A program made the translations under genes and the position numbers. From positions 186,001 to 250,000 of the forward strand of contig JAZQQM010000004.1 in the NCBI GenBank assembly GCA_045629045.1: a DNA stretch of 64,000 bases, in the 5' to 3' direction. Origin of the DNA: JAILLW01 sp045629045 (GTDB taxonomy: Bacteria > Bacillota > Clostridia > Lachnospirales > Lachnospiraceae). Positions 27,690-36,286 of this stretch are shown one piece after another (the stretch's first letter is position 1; each line of letters opens with the position of its first letter). Under the pieces are notes generated by a model that worked only from the letters and a program-made list of their open reading frames with translations, was not told the DNA's origin and did no database searches.

Positions 27690-29361
27690 AAATGATATGA
27701 TGAGAACCTCGGCGCTTGCTGTGATTCCCCTTGGAGGCTTGGAGCAGATAGGTATGAATATCACTGCTTTTGAGTATGAGGACAGCATTATTGTTGTGGA
27801 CTGCGGACTGGCATTCCCCGAGGATGATATGCTTGGTATAGACCTCGTCATTCCTGATATTACATATCTTAAGGATAACATTAAGAAGGTCAAAGCATTC
27901 TTTATTACACACGGACATGAGGACCATATAGGTGCTCTTCCGTATATTTTGAAAGATATAAATATTCCCATATATGCAACACGTCTTACTATGGGAATCA
28001 TAGAGAATAAGTTAAAAGAACATGAACTTTTGGATACAACCAGACGTAAGGTTGTTTCCTTTGGACAGTCGATTAATATCGGACAGTTCAGAATTGAGTT
28101 TATAAGAACAAATCACAGTATTGTTGATGCGGCTGCCCTTGCGATTTATTCGCCTGCTGGAATTGTTGTTCATACGGGAGATTTTAAAGTTGACTACACT
28201 CCTGTTTTCGGTGATGCAATTGACCTGCAGCGTTTCGCGGAGATTGGCAAAAAGGGTGTGCTTGCCCTGATGTGTGATTCTACAAATGCGGAGCGTGAAG
28301 GATTTACCCCTTCCGAGAAGACGGTAGGCCGTAACCTTGATGATTTGTTTGAAGAGCATGATGATACACGAATTATTATTGCTACCTTTGCCTCAAATGT
28401 AGACCGTGTTCAGCAGATTATAAATTCTGCCCACAAGTTCGGACGTAAGGTTGTTGTGGAAGGCCGCAGCATGGTAAGTATCATCGAAACCGCAATGAAT
28501 CTTAAGTGCCTTGAGGTGCCTGAGAATACACTTATCAGTCTTGATGAACTTAAGAATTATCCTGATGAGCAGACTGTTATTATCACAACCGGTTCACAGG
28601 GAGAGAGTATGGCTGCCTTGTCACGTATGGCAAGCGGTAATCACAAAAAGATACACATAGGACCTAAGGACACTGTCATCTTTTCATCACATCCCATACC
28701 GGGTAATGAAAAGGCGGTTACCAATGTAATAAACGAGCTTCTTGTTAAGGGAGCCGATGTAATATTCCAGGATGTTCACGTATCGGGACATGCCTGCCAG
28801 GAAGAAATTAAACTTATTTATTCTCTTGTTAAGCCTAAGTATGCAATTCCTGTACACGGTGAATTTAAGCATCTTAAGGCTCATGCGAAATTAGCAACCC
28901 AGATGGGCATACCAAAAGAGAATATCTTTATACTTCGTTCCGGTGATGTGCTGGAACTTACGGAGGACAGTGCCGAAGTTACAGGACAGGTTCATGTGGG
29001 TGATATCCTTGTTGACGGTCTTGGAGTAGGAGATGTTGGAAATGTCGTACTTCGTGACAGACAGCGTCTTGCAGAAGACGGAATCATTATTGTTTCCCTC
29101 GGCATAGACAAAGCAAATCAGTGTTTGGTTGCGGGACCTGAAATAGTGTCACGAGGTTTCGTGTATGTTAAGGAGTCGGATGAACTTATGGACGAATCCA
29201 GAGAAGTTGTCTATGAGGCAGTTCTTGATTGCCTTGACAGGGGAGTGAAGGATAACAAAAAAATACAAAATGCAATTCGCGATTCGCTTGGGGGCTACGT
29301 ATGGAAGAAAACCCAGCGCAGACCTATGATTTTACCGATTATTATGGAGGTTTCGCTTTGA
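27682..29361 (+). CDS. rnj: Ribonuclease J
   Basis: About 559 residues from the TTG at 27682, which has GGAGG 9 nt upstream and overlaps yrzB; the ATG at 27697 is an alternative giving a protein five residues shorter. The metallo-beta-lactamase domain has THGHEDHIGALPY (zinc ligands), CDSTNAER and the beta-CASP domain with ATFASNVDRVQ and SGHA. It is a 5'-3' exo- and endoribonuclease central to mRNA decay in Firmicutes. The C-terminal domain is present but short. Its TGA overlaps the next ATG. Confidence 0.93.
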   Translation: MSKNDMMRTSALAVIPLGGLEQIGMNITAFEYEDSIIVVDCGLAFPEDDMLGIDLVIPDITYLKDNIKKVKAFFITHGHEDHIGALPYILKDINIPIYATRLTMGIIENKLKEHELLDTTRRKVVSFGQSINIGQFRIEFIRTNHSIVDAAALAIYSPAGIVVHTGDFKVDYTPVFGDAIDLQRFAEIGKKGVLALMCDSTNAEREGFTPSEKTVGRNLDDLFEEHDDTRIIIATFASNVDRVQQIINSAHKFGRKVVVEGRSMVSIIETAMNLKCLEVPENTLISLDELKNYPDEQTVIITTGSQGESMAALSRMASGNHKKIHIGPKDTVIFSSHPIPGNEKAVTNVINELLVKGADVIFQDVHVSGHACQEEIKLIYSLVKPKYAIPVHGEFKHLKAHAKLATQMGIPKENIFILRSGDVLELTEDSAEVTGQVHVGDILVDGLGVGDVGNVVLRDRQRLAEDGIIIVSLGIDKANQCLVAGPEIVSRGFVYVKESDELMDESREVVYEAVLDCLDRGVKDNKKIQNAIRDSLGGYVWKKTQRRPMILPIIMEVSL

Positions 29362-29690
29362 TGGAAAAGTCAGTTGCAGGAAGTATCGAGAAATTAGTAT
29401 CCGCAGTTAAGCAGACTGATATTTATGCCACCTATTCATTTCAGGTCAAAAAGATACAAAGATATCCTGATTTGATGGAGCAGATCAATGCTTATCGAGA
29501 GGAAAACTTCATGCTTCAGAGTAATTTTGAAGGTGATGAGCTGTTTGATAAGATGGAAGAGTTCAATTTAAAATATGAACAATTTCTTGAAAATCCTGTA
29601 GTAAACGATTATCTTAGTGCTGAGACTGCACTGTGTCGTATGATGCAGGAAATAAATACTAACATTATAGAAGGACTGGATTTTCAATAA
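29361..29690 (+). CDS. YlbF/YmcA family protein
   Basis: About 109 residues, all helical. The ATG at 29361 shares a base with the RNase J stop and has GGAGG upstream; a start 60 nt earlier inside rnj is less likely. The motifs YPDLMEQINAYREENF and LSAETALCRMMQEIN fit the YlbF/YmcA (Com_YlbF) family. In Bacillus YlbF, YmcA and YaaT form a complex that stimulates RNase Y cleavage; adjacency to RNase J supports an RNA-processing role (inference). Confidence 0.8.
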   Translation: MEKSVAGSIEKLVSAVKQTDIYATYSFQVKKIQRYPDLMEQINAYREENFMLQSNFEGDELFDKMEEFNLKYEQFLENPVVNDYLSAETALCRMMQEINTNIIEGLDFQ

Positions 29691-30259
29691 TGAGTGTTAA
29701 ATCATTAATTTTGGGCGTTCTTGAAACGATTATCAAGGTCGTTATCGCAGCGGTTTTGATTATGTTTATTTACAAAGGTATCACTGCCGCATATGATTTC
29801 GGATACAAAGTATTCGCTGATGAGCCCGTATCAGTTAACAATGGAAGAACGATAACGGTAGGAATATCCGAAAATGCAACGGCTAAAGATGTTGCCAATA
29901 TGCTGGAAGAAAAAGGACTTATAAACGATGCAAACCTTTTTGTTGTACAGGAACTTTTGTCAGCATATCATAATGAAATTAAGCCGGGCATTTATGATCT
30001 TCGTACGGATATGACAGCACATGATATGCTTCAGATTATGGCATCCGGTGAGAATATTGTTAATTACGGAGTAGAGGATGCAGTCGCTCCCGTAGACAAT
30101 TCATCGGAGGGAACAAGCTATGATTCCGATGAACCTGCCGAGGAAGAATACGAAGGAATATACGTTGACGGAGAACTGGTCACGGAGGACGAATTATCCG
30201 AGGAACCGGTTGAGGATGCCGGCGTGGACATTGAAGAAACAGAAGGTGGCGCCGAATGA
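29690..30259 (+). CDS. MltG-like membrane protein lacking the transglycosylase domain
   Basis: 189 residues. One membrane segment (about 8-30), then a LysM-like domain with ISENATAKDVANMLEEKGLINDANLF and KPGIYDLRTDMTAHDMLQIMASG (about 60-125), the N-terminal module of endolytic transglycosylase MltG/YceG. The catalytic domain that should follow is replaced by an acidic, disordered tail. In Bacillus, mltG (yrrL) occupies this same position before yrrM, so this is a reduced orthologue or a paralogue. It may bind glycan or a partner without cutting. Overlaps both neighbours by 1-4 nt. Confidence 0.78.
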   Translation: MSVKSLILGVLETIIKVVIAAVLIMFIYKGITAAYDFGYKVFADEPVSVNNGRTITVGISENATAKDVANMLEEKGLINDANLFVVQELLSAYHNEIKPGIYDLRTDMTAHDMLQIMASGENIVNYGVEDAVAPVDNSSEGTSYDSDEPAEEEYEGIYVDGELVTEDELSEEPVEDAGVDIEETEGGAE

Positions 30260-30897
30260 TAACCGATGAGAGAATGTCCACCTTCATCAATTCATTTAAT
30301 ACAGGCAATACTCCGTTCCTTAACGAACTGGAAGAATATGCTATCAAAACCAATGTGCCGATAATAAGACCACAGATGCAGAGCTTTATGAAAGTCCTTT
30401 TGGAAATGAAAAAGCCCCATAACATTTTGGAGGTCGGATGCGCCATTGGTTTTTCTGCTTTACTTATGGCTGAGTACGGCCCTGAGGATTGTAAGATTAC
30501 AACCATCGAAAAGTACGAACCCAGAATTCCCATTGCCAAAGAAAACTTTAAGAAAGCCGGTTGCGAGGACAGAATTACTCTTCTTGAAGGTGACGCTATG
30601 GATATCCTAAAAGAACTTGACGGTCCCTACGATCTTATTTTTATGGATGCTTCCAAGGGGCAGTATATTAATTTCCTTCCTGAGATTCTTAGACTGATGC
30701 CCGTAGGCGGAATTCTTCTTTCGGACAATGTCCTTCAGGACGGAAATGTTCTTGAATCAAGATTCGCTGTAATTCGCCGCGACCGTACCATTCATAGTCG
30801 TATGCGGGATTACCTTTATGAATTAACTCACAATCCGTCACTTCGCACGGATATCATGCCGATAGGTGACGGCATTACACTAAGCATAAAAATGTGA
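30256..30897 (+). CDS. trmR: SAM-dependent O-methyltransferase, probable tRNA 5-hydroxyuridine methyltransferase
   Basis: 213 residues, class I methyltransferase of the methyltransf_3 type. ILEVGCAIGFSALLMA (motif I, about 57-72), TTIEKYEPR and LIFMDASKGQY (about 132-142, metal-binding Asp) match Bacillus YrrM/TrmR, which makes mo5U34 from ho5U34. The next gene encodes the U32 protein that forms ho5U, so context supports the assignment. The stop codon lies inside a solo copy of the TGTGACA repeat. Confidence 0.85.
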   Translation: MITDERMSTFINSFNTGNTPFLNELEEYAIKTNVPIIRPQMQSFMKVLLEMKKPHNILEVGCAIGFSALLMAEYGPEDCKITTIEKYEPRIPIAKENFKKAGCEDRITLLEGDAMDILKELDGPYDLIFMDASKGQYINFLPEILRLMPVGGILLSDNVLQDGNVLESRFAVIRRDRTIHSRMRDYLYELTHNPSLRTDIMPIGDGITLSIKM

Positions 30898-30923
30898 CAA
30901 AAAGAACCGTCCCCACTGTCACA
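30893..30923. repeat. Solo end-repeat copy between trmR and the U32 gene
   Basis: 31 bp starting TGTGACA and ending TGTCACA with AGAACCGTCCCC in the middle, the same unit that bounds the long palindromic elements. It contains the trmR stop codon (TGA at 30895-30897) and lies 14 nt before the next start. Confidence 0.85.
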
Positions 30924-30936
30924 TATGAGGAGAAAA

Positions 30937-32205
30937 ATGAAAAAACCTGAATTATTGGTTCCTGCCAGTTCCCTGGAAGTGTTAAAAGAAGCTGTAATTT
31001 TCGACGCAGATGCGGTGTACATCGGCGGCGAAGCTTTCGGACTCAGGGCTAAGGCGAAGAATTTCACAATAGAGGAGATGGACGAAGGTATACGCTTTGC
31101 ACATGAATATGGGAAAAAGGTATACGTTACCGCAAACATTCTGGCCCATAATAAGGACCTTGAGGGTGCAAGAGAGTACTTTGAAGAGCTAAAGGCAATT
31201 AAGCCTGATGCCCTTATTATTTCCGACCCGGGTATGTTCACCATTGCAAAGGAAGTATGTCCGGAGATTGAAATTCATATTTCCACACAGGCTAACAATA
31301 CCAATTACATGACATACAATTTCTGGTACAAGATGGGCGCCAAGCGCGTGGTAAGTGCCAGAGAATTATCCTTAAAAGAAATACGCGAAATAAGAGATAA
31401 TATTCCGGAAGATATGGAAATAGAATCTTTTATGCATGGTGCAATGTGCATTTCATATTCCGGAAGGTGCCTGCTTAGCAGCTTTTTTGCCGGTCGCGAT
31501 GCCAATCAGGGAGCCTGCACGCATCCTTGCAGATGGAAATATTCCGTTATGGAGGAGCAGCGTCCCGGAGAATATTTCCCTGTATATGAGAATGAAAGAG
31601 GTACTTATATCTTTAACAGTAAGGACTTATGCATGATAGAGCATATTCCGGAAATGGTGGAAGCGGGCATTGATTCCTTTAAGATAGAGGGCCGCATGAA
31701 AACGGCGCTTTATGTGGCTGCTGTTGCAAGAACATATCGCAAGGCCATAGATGATTTCTTTGAAAGTCCCGAAAAGTACCGTGCCAATATGGACTGGTAC
31801 CGGGAAGAGATATCAAAGTGCACATACAGACAGTTCACCACGGGATTCTATTTCGGAAAGCCCGACGAGAACACGCAGATTTACGATACCAATACATACG
31901 TTAACGAATATGTGTATTTGGGAATAGTCGAAGATGAACTAAGTGAAATCACATTGTCGGACGGCACCAAAAAGACAGGAAATTTCGCAAAAATAACACA
32001 ACGTAACAAATTTATCGTGGGAGACACCATAGAAATTATGAAACCTGACGATAGAAATGTGTTTGTAAACGTGTTATCCTTAACCACTGAAGATGGACAA
32101 AGCGTATCAAGCGCTCCACATCCACAGCAGGTTTTATTTGTTGAATTAAGCGAAAACGCTTCAAAATATGATCTTTTGAGAGTGAAAGGAAATACCAATG
32201 ATTAA
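30937..32205 (+). CDS. trhP: Peptidase U32 family protein, probable tRNA uridine-34 hydroxylation factor
   Basis: About 422 residues from the ATG at 30937 (GAGGAG 4 nt upstream; the earlier ATG overlaps that site). KPELLVPASSLEVLKEAV starts the barrel; MHGAMCISYSGRCLLSS and NQGACTHPCRWKY with Cys residues, and the U32 signature ESFMHGA and SFKIEGRMKT are present. Members (YrrN/YrrO, RlhA, TrhP) hydroxylate RNA using prephenate-dependent chemistry; next to trmR the likely target is U34 of tRNA (ho5U to mo5U). Only one copy here, unlike the Bacillus pair. Confidence 0.85.
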   Translation: MKKPELLVPASSLEVLKEAVIFDADAVYIGGEAFGLRAKAKNFTIEEMDEGIRFAHEYGKKVYVTANILAHNKDLEGAREYFEELKAIKPDALIISDPGMFTIAKEVCPEIEIHISTQANNTNYMTYNFWYKMGAKRVVSARELSLKEIREIRDNIPEDMEIESFMHGAMCISYSGRCLLSSFFAGRDANQGACTHPCRWKYSVMEEQRPGEYFPVYENERGTYIFNSKDLCMIEHIPEMVEAGIDSFKIEGRMKTALYVAAVARTYRKAIDDFFESPEKYRANMDWYREEISKCTYRQFTTGFYFGKPDENTQIYDTNTYVNEYVYLGIVEDELSEITLSDGTKKTGNFAKITQRNKFIVGDTIEIMKPDDRNVFVNVLSLTTEDGQSVSSAPHPQQVLFVELSENASKYDLLRVKGNTND

Positions 32206-34300
32206 CATTGAAGAGATTTTTGGATCCAAAGTATTTACCCTGGACAAAATGAAGGAAAGAATTCCTTCAAAAGTGTATGATGAGATTCTTAAAGTTAACC
32301 AGCAAGGCGGTGAACTTTCCTTTGAGTCTGCCGATATTATTGCCAATGCCATGAAGGACTGGGCAATCGAAAACGGCGCAACTCATTATACTCACTGGTT
32401 CCAACCTCTTACAGGTATAACAGCCGAAAAACATGATTCCTTTATTACACCTCCCAAAGCTGACGGAAGCATGATTCTTAAGTTTTCTGCCAAGGAGCTT
32501 ATCAAGGGCGAGCCTGATGCGTCGTCTTTCCCTTCGGGAGGATTAAGGTCTACCTTTGAGGCAAGAGGATATACGGTTTGGGATACAACATCTCCTGCGT
32601 TTATTAAAGAAGGAAGTACGGGAGCTGTTTTGTGTATTCCCACAGCATTCTGTTCATATACCGGCGAGGCTCTTGATAAGAAAACTCCGCTTCTTAGATC
32701 TTTGGAAGCTATCAATGAGCAGGCCCTTCGTATAGTTAAATTATTCGGAAATACCAAGGCTAAGCACGTAAGTGTTTCGGTAGGCGCAGAGCAGGAATAT
32801 TTCCTGGTTGACAGAGAAAATTATTTGCTTCGTGACGATTTGGTTTTCACGGGAAGAACTCTTTTTGGAGCACCTGCACCTAAGGGTCAGGAAATGGACG
32901 ACCATTATTTCGGAGTTATCCCCGAAAGAGTCGGAGAGTTTATGTCAGACCTTAATGTGGAGTTGTGGAAGCTGGGAGTTACAGCCAAGACTCAGCATAA
33001 TGAAGCGGCTCCTGCGCAGCATGAACTGGCTCCTATATATGAAGAAGCCAACATTGCAACGGATCATAATCAGATTGTAATGGAGACAATGAAGAGAGTG
33101 GCTTATGCTCACGGCCTTACATGTCTTCTCCACGAAAAGCCATTTGCGGGTGTTAACGGTTCCGGTAAGCACAATAACTGGTCCCTTGTAACCGACAATG
33201 GTGTCAACCTACTTGACCCCGGTGAGTCACCGAATGAAAACTTCCAGTTTTTGGTGGTTCTTGCCTGCATTATGAAAGCAGTTGATACTCATGCCGATCT
33301 TCTTAGACAAAGTGCATCGGTTGTAGGCAACGATTTACGTCTTGGTGCTCAGGAAGCACCTCCTGCAATAATGTCTATCTTTTTAGGTGACCAGCTTGAT
33401 GATGTTGTTAAGCAGCTTGTTGAAACCGGTGTTGCACAGCATTCGCTGGAGAGTGAGATACTTCAGACCGGAGTATCTACATTAATAGATTTCCAAAAGG
33501 ACGGAACTGACAGAAACAGAACTTCACCTTTCGCCTTTACCGGAAATAAATTTGAATTCAGATCGGTTGGTTCTTCGGATTCAATCGCAAGTCCCAACAC
33601 GATTCTTAATACAATTGTGGCTGAGGCATTTTGTGAAGCTGCGGACAGACTTGAAAGTGCTCCGAACTTCGATGACGAAGTTCACGACATTATTAAAGAA
33701 TATATGGCTAAGCATCAGAGAATTATATTTAACGGTGACGGTTATTCGGAAGAATGGGTTAAGGAAGCCCAGCGTCGCGGCCTTCCTAACATTAAGACAA
33801 TGGTCGATGCTGTAGAGACTCTAACCACCGACAAGGCCGTTACTTTGTTTGAGAAGTTCCATATCTTTACCCGCGCGGAACTTGAGTCGCGTCAGGAAAT
33901 CCTGTATGATTCATATTCCAAGTCGATTAATATCGAAGCACTTACAATGATTGATATGGTTTCGCGTAAGTTCCTTCCCGCAGCACTTCGTTATGCAAGA
34001 TATCTTGCCGAAACTGTTAACTCTATTGAAGATGCGGGACTTGATGCTTCTTTGGAAAGAGAGATTCTTAACGATGTACAGAAGAAGGCGTCTTTGATGA
34101 AAGAAGCCTGCAATACCCTGAAGGCTGTAAGTCGAAATGCTGCAGCAATTAAGGATTCCAAGGAGAAGGCTTTCTATTACAAAGATAATGTTATTGCGGC
34201 AATGGCTGCTCTTCGTAAGCCTACGGATGAGCTTGAACTTATCGTGGATAAGTCAATGTGGCCGGTGCCCACATACGGAGACATGTTATTCGAAGTATAA
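32198..34300 (+). CDS. glnN: Glutamine synthetase type III
   Basis: 700 residues, the long GSIII length. GATHYTHWFQPLTG (about 61-74), SFPSGGLRSTFEARGYT, GAEQEYFLVD near 200, AKTQHNEAAPAQHELAP near 265 and the GVNGSGKHNNWS loop near 320 are GSIII hallmarks. It makes glutamine from glutamate, ammonia and ATP. It overlaps the U32 gene by 8 nt, which couples nitrogen assimilation to an RNA-modification gene by position only. No binding site for a nitrogen regulator is visible. Confidence 0.96.
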   Translation: MINIEEIFGSKVFTLDKMKERIPSKVYDEILKVNQQGGELSFESADIIANAMKDWAIENGATHYTHWFQPLTGITAEKHDSFITPPKADGSMILKFSAKELIKGEPDASSFPSGGLRSTFEARGYTVWDTTSPAFIKEGSTGAVLCIPTAFCSYTGEALDKKTPLLRSLEAINEQALRIVKLFGNTKAKHVSVSVGAEQEYFLVDRENYLLRDDLVFTGRTLFGAPAPKGQEMDDHYFGVIPERVGEFMSDLNVELWKLGVTAKTQHNEAAPAQHELAPIYEEANIATDHNQIVMETMKRVAYAHGLTCLLHEKPFAGVNGSGKHNNWSLVTDNGVNLLDPGESPNENFQFLVVLACIMKAVDTHADLLRQSASVVGNDLRLGAQEAPPAIMSIFLGDQLDDVVKQLVETGVAQHSLESEILQTGVSTLIDFQKDGTDRNRTSPFAFTGNKFEFRSVGSSDSIASPNTILNTIVAEAFCEAADRLESAPNFDDEVHDIIKEYMAKHQRIIFNGDGYSEEWVKEAQRRGLPNIKTMVDAVETLTTDKAVTLFEKFHIFTRAELESRQEILYDSYSKSINIEALTMIDMVSRKFLPAALRYARYLAETVNSIEDAGLDASLEREILNDVQKKASLMKEACNTLKAVSRNAAAIKDSKEKAFYYKDNVIAAMAALRKPTDELELIVDKSMWPVPTYGDMLFEV

Positions 34301-34307
34301 TGTAAAA

Positions 34308-34334
34308 TGTGGCAAAAGGACCGTCCCTGTGGCA
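34308..34334. repeat. Degenerate solo end-repeat copy downstream of glnN
   Basis: A decayed copy of the same unit: TGTGGCA at one end, GGACCGTCCC in the middle and a direct rather than inverted TGTGGCA at the other. It lies between the glnN stop and the AAGGAGG of the next gene. Confidence 0.65.
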
Positions 34335-34344
34335 AGGAGGAAAA

Positions 34345-35043
34345 ATGCGTTACTTTTTTAATGGCAAAATCAAACAGGAAGATGATTTTTATACAATAAG
34401 TCTTCCTTTTAATGTATGGGAAGTGAGCCGCTACCGTGATGAGGTAAAGGCCGAGCTTTTCCTTGATAACAAGATGATTATGTGCAATCTCGTTCCCGAG
34501 GATGTAAATGACCAGAAGGGTAATTACAAGATTCAGCTTACCAAGGACGATGTAGCGGGAGTTAATACCGATATTACCCATAAGCTTTTGATGCATGTGG
34601 GAGCTACATTGATTCGCGTTAATCAGAATAGTCCCTATTCTGTTGATAATCCGATTAGAAAGATAGACTCTGTGGATATTATTATCCAGCCTGTAGACGG
34701 AACCTGCGGTCAGACCTGTGTTGCAATGCTTGCAGGCGTAACAATCCCGGAGGTATGTACCGTAATGGGTTGCCGTGAATGGCAGGCTACGATGGGTATG
34801 GTAATTTCGGGACTTAATTACTACGGAATCAATCACTCCGATGTAATTGTATTTACCGAAGGCGAGGAAGTAACCCTTCCCAAGTGCGCGGTATTAATGG
34901 AAAAGATGGGTCGTTTCTGTCATTATCTTGTTTATTTTGATGGCAAATATTATGACCCCAACGATGGCGTTATGACTGATTTTGATAAGTCAAAGCTTCT
35001 CGGATATCTTGAGATTAAGCTTGATGATGAATCTGAAGAATAA
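34345..35043 (+). CDS. DUF1905-like plus C39-like papain-fold protein
   Basis: About 232 residues from the ATG at 34345 (AAGGAGG upstream). Residues 1-95 look like a DUF1905-type beta barrel (FNGKIK, SLPFNVWEVSRY, MCNLVPE). Residues 115-215 look like a C39-type papain-like domain: DGTCGQTCVAMLAG with Cys121 as candidate nucleophile, His193 in RFCHYLVYF and Asp204 in YYDPNDG. No signal peptide or transporter neighbours, so a bacteriocin-exporter role is unlikely; a cytoplasmic peptidase or an inactive fold is possible. Fold assignments are by motif only. Confidence 0.6.
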   Translation: MRYFFNGKIKQEDDFYTISLPFNVWEVSRYRDEVKAELFLDNKMIMCNLVPEDVNDQKGNYKIQLTKDDVAGVNTDITHKLLMHVGATLIRVNQNSPYSVDNPIRKIDSVDIIIQPVDGTCGQTCVAMLAGVTIPEVCTVMGCREWQATMGMVISGLNYYGINHSDVIVFTEGEEVTLPKCAVLMEKMGRFCHYLVYFDGKYYDPNDGVMTDFDKSKLLGYLEIKLDDESEE

Positions 35044-35044
35044 G

Positions 35045-35066
35045 TATATCTTTGTACAAAGATATA
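35045..35066. repeat. 22-bp perfect palindrome upstream of the aminotransferase gene
   Basis: TATATCTTTGT/ACAAAGATATA with no interruption, directly after the stop of the C39-like gene and 26 nt before the next ATG. There is no T-run, so it does not look like a classical terminator. A near copy occurs in the tRNA-Gln leader (about 56349-56370). Confidence 0.75.
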
Positions 35067-35092
35067 AGAATTGGTAAAGGTGGTAATTCACA

Positions 35093-36286
35093 ATGATTAA
35101 TGAGCAATACAAAAGTATGTTAAAAGGTAAATCTGTAATCAGACAATTATCCGAGTTCGCAACCGAGCGTGGCAAAGAGATAGGATATGAGAACGTTTTT
35201 GATTACAGTTTGGGAAATCCTTCCGTTCCTGCTCCGGAAGAGTTCAACGAAGGTCTCATTGATATGTTAAAAAATATGACTTCGATGGAACTTCACGGAT
35301 ACAGCCCTTCTGTGGGCATTGCTTCTGTAAAGGATGCTATTGCAAAGGATCTTAATGAAAAGTATGGAATGAACTATAAAGGATGTCATATTTTTCCCAC
35401 ATCCGGAGCTGCAGGCGCAGTCGCTCATGCTGTAAGATGCGTGACAAAACCGGGAGATGAGGTTCTGACATTTGCCCCCTATTTTCCTGAGTATAATCCC
35501 TACGTTAACGGCAGCGGCGCAGTGCTTAAAGTAGTTCCTGCAAATACCGTTGATTTTCAGATTAATTTTGATAAATTCGATGAGATGATGAATGAAAATG
35601 TTGCGGCAGTTCTTATTAACACTCCCAATAATCCTTCGGGCGTGTTATACAGTGCCGAGACGTTGACGAAGCTTGCCGATTACCTTAATACCAAGCAGGT
35701 TGAGTACGGACATGATATCTTTATCATTTCGGACGAACCCTACAGAGAAATTGTATTTGACGGAGTAAAGGCACCCTATGTTTCGAAGTTCTATGACAAT
35801 ACATTGTCATGCTATTCCTTCTCAAAATCAATTTCCCTTCCCGGTGAAAGAATAGGTTATGTTGCGGCTAATCCTAATTGTACGGATGCCGATATAATAG
35901 GTGCCATCTGCGCACAGATTTCAAGAGGAACAGGTCATAACTGTCCGTCATCTCTTATGCAGCTTGGGGTCGCCAAGGTACTTGATAAGACTTCTGACAT
36001 GAGTGTCTATGAAAAGAATATGAATATTCTTTATGATGAACTTACTTCCTTAGGATTTGAAGTGGTTCGCCCCGGCGGAACATTTTATATTTTCCCCAAG
36101 GCTCTCGAAGATGATGCAGTTGCTTTTTGCAATAAGGCGAAGGAGTACGATTTGATTCTGGTGCCCTCCGACAGCTTCGGAGTTAAGGGATATTTCAGAA
36201 TGGCTTATTGCATTGATACCGAAAAGGTTCTTCGTTCCCTTGATGCGTTACGAAAGTTTGTGAAGGAGTGTTATCCAAATGTCTAA
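35093..36286 (+). CDS. PLP-dependent aminotransferase, class I/II
   Basis: 397 residues, fold type I. SLGNPSVPAPEEF and GYSPSVG near the N-terminus, NTPNNPSGVLY near 180, ISDEPYREIVFDG near 212 and the PLP-lysine region SFSKSISLPGERIGY near 243; RMAYC provides the carboxylate-binding Arg. Substrate not predictable; an aspartate or aromatic amino acid is typical for the class. The ATG at 35093 follows AAAGGTGG. It overlaps the PAP2 gene by 8 nt. Confidence 0.88.
   Translation: MINEQYKSMLKGKSVIRQLSEFATERGKEIGYENVFDYSLGNPSVPAPEEFNEGLIDMLKNMTSMELHGYSPSVGIASVKDAIAKDLNEKYGMNYKGCHIFPTSGAAGAVAHAVRCVTKPGDEVLTFAPYFPEYNPYVNGSGAVLKVVPANTVDFQINFDKFDEMMNENVAAVLINTPNNPSGVLYSAETLTKLADYLNTKQVEYGHDIFIISDEPYREIVFDGVKAPYVSKFYDNTLSCYSFSKSISLPGERIGYVAANPNCTDADIIGAICAQISRGTGHNCPSSLMQLGVAKVLDKTSDMSVYEKNMNILYDELTSLGFEVVRPGGTFYIFPKALEDDAVAFCNKAKEYDLILVPSDSFGVKGYFRMAYCIDTEKVLRSLDALRKFVKECYPNV

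Noticed and set aside
30828..31244. Minus-strand frame across the trmR/trhP junction
   Set aside because: Opposite to two well-supported genes and passes through the repeat unit; no ribosome binding site.
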